This document shows positions 61,411 through 64,000 of a stretch of 64,000 nucleotides of DNA, piece after piece. Location: the NCBI RefSeq assembly GCF_002979475.1, contig NZ_PCOY01000002.1, positions 62,001-126,000 of the forward strand, read 5' to 3'. Below the pieces are notes generated by a model. That model was not told the DNA's origin. It worked only from the letters and a program-made list of their open reading frames with translations, and searched no databases. Origin of the DNA: Microbacterium sp. MYb62 (GTDB lineage: Bacteria > Actinomycetota > Actinomycetes > Actinomycetales > Microbacteriaceae). The translations under genes and the position numbers were made by a program. Each line of letters opens with the position of its first letter. Position 1 is the first letter of the stretch.

Positions 61411-61902
61411 CTACTCGCGTCGCAGCACTTCGGCGACGAACGCCTGCGCGCGCTCACGAAGTCCCGCGCGCCGACCAGCGACATACTCCTCGGGGCTCGC
61501 CTCCCAGGCCGAGCCCGGTGTCAGCACGTTCATGCGGATGTTGCAGTCCAGATCGGCGCAGAGATAGCTCCCGCGGGACGACAAGCTCCGATCGGAGGTG
61601 CCGGACGAGCCGGTGAACAGGATCACCTGACCGAAACGCCGCGGCATCCTGCACAGGGTGCACATGACCGCCCGCGCCGGGCTCACGGGGAGCCGGGAGT
61701 GCACGAGCATGACCCCCTCCAGCACCCCGGACCGCTCGATGAAGACGTACCCGCGCTGTCGCGCACTCGGGTCTCTCCATCCGAGGTAGTCGAGGTCCGT
61801 CCCGTCCGACCGCATCGTCTTCGGCATCCGCACGGTGCGTCGAGTCGCCTCGCTCACGTTGAGCAGCGCCGCGCGAAGCTCGCTGAGGGTCCTGCCGTGC
61901 AT
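61411..61902 (-). CDS. FBP domain (treble-clef zinc finger) protein
   Basis: The 163-residue protein matches the actinobacterial FBP-domain family. It has two Cys pairs, MCTLC and LCADLDC, 40 residues apart, that form a treble-clef zinc site resembling those of elongation-factor/fibronectin-binding-type proteins. The C-terminal part is helical (GRRAGLRERAQAFVAEVL). Function is unknown; related proteins may act in translation. A GAGGAG ribosome site lies eight bases before the ATG at 61902. It diverges from the TetR gene and shares its operator region. Confidence 0.82.
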   Translation of the reverse strand: MHGRTLSELRAALLNVSEATRRTVRMPKTMRSDGTDLDYLGWRDPSARQRGYVFIERSGVLEGVMLVHSRLPVSPARAVMCTLCRMPRRFGQVILFTGSSGTSDRSLSSRGSYLCADLDCNIRMNVLTPGSAWEASPEEYVAGRRAGLRERAQAFVAEVLRRE

Positions 61903-61925
61903 TCCGCATCTCCTCGCATCGAATT

Positions 61926-61939
61926 TGTACGTGTGTACA
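61926..61939. promoter_or_regulatory. TetR-type operator palindrome
   Basis: TGTAC-GTGT-GTACA at 61926-61939 is a perfect inverted repeat between the divergent FBP and TetR genes, over the likely FBP promoter. Confidence 0.65.
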
Positions 61940-61968
61940 GATTAGCAGGAGGTGGCGGTCGGCGAGCC

Positions 61969-61974
61969 TAGAAT
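61969..61974 (+). promoter_or_regulatory. Predicted -10 element of TetR gene (near-leaderless)
   Basis: TAGAAT ends eight bases before the ATG at 61983, so the transcript would start at or within two bases of the start codon. Confidence 0.5.
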
Positions 61975-61982
61975 GGGTCGCC

Positions 61983-62564
61983 ATGGCCTACCTCCCGCGC
62001 GAGCAGCGTCGCACCGCCATCGTGGACGCGGCAGTGCGGGTCGCGCGGCGCTCCGGACTGGCGGGCATCACCGCCCGTACCGTCGCGCTCGAGGTGCAAG
62101 GATCGCCGGGACTCATCCATCAGCACTTCGCGAGCGTGACGGAACTGCAGGCGGCCGCCTGGCAGACCTACGTGGCCGAGCAGGTGGCGGGGTTCACGGA
62201 GGATGCGCGGAACCCCACCGCCGATCCGATCCTCGAGTTCTTCGCCAACCACCTCGACCCCCGAGCGGCACCGGACCTCGGACTGTGGGCGGATGCGTGG
62301 GCGCACGCCCTCCGTGTACCCGCCTTCGCACCCGCGTACGCCGACAGCCTCGACCTCGTCGCCGCGGTACTCCAGTCGTCGTCTCCCGGGATGGACCTCG
62401 CAGAAGCGCGACGCTCCATGCTCCTCGCCGTGGCGCTCGCGGGCATGAGCCGTATCGCCCCCGAGCGCTACGCCCCTGAGCTCATCACCGATGTCGTCGC
62501 CGACGCCGCGGGGCGGTCCGTCCGACGACGAGGCGACCGAGGTTCGGAAACTCCTGCCGACTGA
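61983..62564 (+). CDS. TetR family transcriptional regulator
   Basis: The 193-residue protein has an N-terminal TetR DNA-binding domain (REQRRTAIVDAAVRVARRSG, with the HTH around GITARTVALEVQGSPGLIHQ and HFAS) and a helical ligand-binding part (residues about 60-180). It probably represses itself and the FBP gene through the palindrome at 61926-61939. The ligand is unknown. Confidence 0.9.
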   Translation: MAYLPREQRRTAIVDAAVRVARRSGLAGITARTVALEVQGSPGLIHQHFASVTELQAAAWQTYVAEQVAGFTEDARNPTADPILEFFANHLDPRAAPDLGLWADAWAHALRVPAFAPAYADSLDLVAAVLQSSSPGMDLAEARRSMLLAVALAGMSRIAPERYAPELITDVVADAAGRSVRRRGDRGSETPAD

Positions 62565-62641
62565 CCCCTCGTCGGTCCGCGGTGTCCGACGCCGCGGGGC
62601 GACGGCGCAGCATTCCGCTCACGGGCGCCCGGTGCGGGCAC

Positions 62642-62674
62642 AGAAAAGGCCCGGCTTCCTCGAGGAACCGGGCC
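62642..62674 (-). terminator. Rho-independent terminator of tRNA-Leu
   Basis: GGCCCGG at 62648-62654 pairs with CCGGGCC at 62668-62674 and encloses TTCC/GGAA pairs. On the minus strand it is followed by TTTTCT (62647-62642), so it ends the tRNA transcript. Confidence 0.75.
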
Positions 62675-62716
62675 ACTTTCACACACAGATCGGACGAATC
62701 CGATACGCACATCCTG

Positions 62717-62799
62717 TGCGCGAGGGGGGACTTGAACCCCCACGTCCTTACGGACACTGGCACCTGAAGCCAGCGCGTCTACCATTCCGCCACTCGCGC
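62717..62799 (-). tRNA. tRNA-Leu (anticodon CAG)
   Basis: The 83-base minus-strand gene has acceptor arms GCGCGAG and CTCGCGC with A at position 73, a T-arm with GGTTCAAGTCC, an anticodon stem CTGGC/GCCAG and loop TTCAGGT, giving anticodon CAG, which reads CUG Leu codons. It has the long variable arm of class II tRNAs (TGTCCGTAAGGAC). The CCA end is not encoded. CUG is a leading Leu codon in this GC-rich genome. Confidence 0.95.
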
Positions 62800-63093
62800 G
62801 AGTGTCTCGTTCCGAAGAACTCAACTTTGCGAGGATATCACGCGATCCGCCTGCCGATGAAACCGGGGCGCCGTGCCCGGATTCCGACCGAAGCCTCCCC
62901 GGTCGAGCGGAGGGTTCCGCGCCATCCGCCCGCCCATCGCCGTGTCCTCCGCCGGTCGCCGTCGGCCCTCCTCCACGGTTCTCCCGAGCTCCATGATCTG
63001 TGGACATTCACGGCCCCGAAGGCCCGATCGGCGGCGTTCCCCCAGGACACCTGGCTACGATGTGTCTACCAGTCGGCATGCCAGAGGAGCCCC

Positions 63094-63819
63094 GTGGGAC
63101 TACTTGACAGCTTTGAGAAGGGTCTCGAGCGCGCGGTCAACAGCGCGTTCGCGAAGACCTTCCGCAGCGGCATCCAGCCGGTCGAGATCGCTTCAGCGCT
63201 GCGGCGCGAGGCCGATACGAAGGCAGCCGTCGTGAGCCGCGATCGCATCATCGCCCCCAACAGCTACGTCGTGCGTCTCAGCGCCGACGACTCGGAACGG
63301 ATGCGCGGTCTCGGCGGCGCCCTCACGGATGAGCTGCACGCCCTTCTCACCAAGCACGCCAAGGCGCAGGGTTACAGCTTCGCCGGGCCGCTGTCGATCA
63401 ACCTCGAGTCGGACGAGAAGGTCGCCACAGGCACCGTGCGCGTGAGCTCGGGCACGGTCGAGGGCCGCGTCAGCTGGCAGGCCGTCGTCGACGTCGACGG
63501 CCGTCGCCACTCGATCTCCCGAGCCCGCACGGTGATCGGCCGCGGGTCGGACGCCGACATCACGATCGCGGATGCCGGATCGAGCCGCAAGCACGTCGAG
63601 ATCCTGTGGGATGGCGAGCGCGCCATGATGCGCGACCTCGGTTCGACCAACGGCACGAAGGTGAACGGTCAGAAGCTGCGTGAAGCCGCCCTCCCCACCG
63701 ACACCACCATCACGATCGGGCGCACCGATCTGGTGTTCCGCATCGTCCCCGTCGCCACGCCCTCGCGCCCCTCTCCGCGTGACGACGACGCGACCCGAGC
63801 GTTCGGGGCCCTCGGATGA
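63094..63819 (+). CDS. fhaA: FhaA-like FHA domain protein
   Basis: The 241-residue protein has an N-terminal DUF3662 domain (SFEKGLERAVNSAFAKTFRS; PVEIASALRREAD) and a C-terminal FHA domain with VIGRGSDADITIADAGSSRK, DLGSTNGTKVNGQKL and a Thr-rich strand. FHA domains bind phosphothreonine, and FhaA works with the PknA/PknB Ser/Thr kinases controlling cell-wall synthesis. Start GTG at 63094 has AGAGGAG upstream. It overlaps the next gene (ATGA), matching the fhaA-fhaB order that precedes pstP-rodA-pbpA-pknA/B in actinobacteria. Confidence 0.92.
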   Translation: MGLLDSFEKGLERAVNSAFAKTFRSGIQPVEIASALRREADTKAAVVSRDRIIAPNSYVVRLSADDSERMRGLGGALTDELHALLTKHAKAQGYSFAGPLSINLESDEKVATGTVRVSSGTVEGRVSWQAVVDVDGRRHSISRARTVIGRGSDADITIADAGSSRKHVEILWDGERAMMRDLGSTNGTKVNGQKLREAALPTDTTITIGRTDLVFRIVPVATPSRPSPRDDDATRAFGALG

Positions 63820-64000
63820 GTGAACTGGTCCTCCTCCTTCTCCGCATCGGGTTCCTCGTCCTGATGTGGTTCTTCGTGTTCGGCGTCGTGTACTCCCTCC
63901 GCGCCGACCTGTTCGGCGTGCGTGTGCGCAAGCTCCCCGCCGAGGCGACGGCAGGCGCACCGGCCCCGGCGCCGACCGCAGCCCCGGCAGCCGCTCCCGC
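63816..64000 (+). CDS. fhaB: FhaB-like FHA domain protein (3' end outside window)
   Basis: Only the first 61 codons are inside the window. They show a TM helix (VLLLLRIGFLVLMWFFVFGV) and a Pro/Ala-rich linker, the expected N-terminus of FhaB, whose C-terminal FHA domain lies beyond 64000. The ATGA overlap with fhaA supports the assignment. Confidence 0.85.
   Translation, partial: MSELVLLLLRIGFLVLMWFFVFGVVYSLRADLFGVRVRKLPAEATAGAPAPAPTAAPAAAP

Overview
This window is a high-GC (roughly 70%), gene-dense stretch of an actinobacterial chromosome. The gene content suggests a Gram-positive, Microbacterium-like member of the Microbacteriaceae: NucS instead of MutSL, a fused MrpA/B antiporter operon, FhaA/FhaB, actinobacterial-type QcrB, a Gap-family exporter, LPXTG/LAXTG wall-sorted proteins with SecA2, and many leaderless promoters. 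The taxonomic call is inference. Nothing resembles a prophage, plasmid or intact insertion sequence.

Layout. 1-2611: the tail of a VWA/stress-type membrane operon. 2740-5497: a flavin split-barrel protein, a ZIP transporter, a decayed MFS gene and a small AbrB/VapC toxin-antitoxin pair. 5577-11485: argG, a GntR regulator, an anchored penicillin-acylase family enzyme and an alpha/beta hydrolase. 11584-17941: a six-gene Mrp Na+/H+ antiporter operon on the minus strand. 18061-24777: a multi-TM protein, a divergent LacI/MFS pair, a two-component system and a Gap-family protein. 24835-28624: nucS, a hendecad-repeat coiled-coil protein, a HAD phosphatase, a cold-shock gene, a 734-base gene-free stretch packed with hairpins, and a shikimate dehydrogenase. 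28657-31519: a lipoprotein fusing a solute-binding domain to a VWA domain, plus its membrane partner. 31536-33403: a divergent SRPBCC / HTH / Clp_N-SRPBCC module with paired operators. 33472-37932: small proteins, a qcrB without qcrC/qcrA, and a CaCA antiporter. 38017-45878: an amino-sugar operon (ROK regulator, ABC solute-binding protein and two permeases, GH3 hexosaminidase, NagA) followed by a TauE/SafE permease. 46102-58861: a surface-protein region with a 1995-residue LPATG protein, a MarR/SDR operon, two orphan small genes, SecA2 and an LATTG protein. 59098-64000: GNAT, CPBP protease, FBP zinc-finger and TetR genes, tRNA-Leu(CAG), fhaA and the start of fhaB.

How the genes work together. 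The amino-sugar operon reads as import of N-acetylhexosaminides, hydrolysis and deacetylation under ROK control; its ABC ATPase is not here and is presumably a shared one elsewhere. SecA2 lies directly downstream of one wall-sorted protein and near another, so it may export surface proteins. A recurring feature is promoters whose -10 element ends 6-8 bases before the start codon (about a dozen genes), predicting leaderless mRNAs; several carry palindromic operators in the same few bases.

Most interesting non-coding signal: 27240-27519 on the minus strand, where a possible -10 element is followed by six consecutive hairpins, most with C-rich loops, ending in a U6 terminator. It is a candidate regulatory RNA that I could not assign to a known family.
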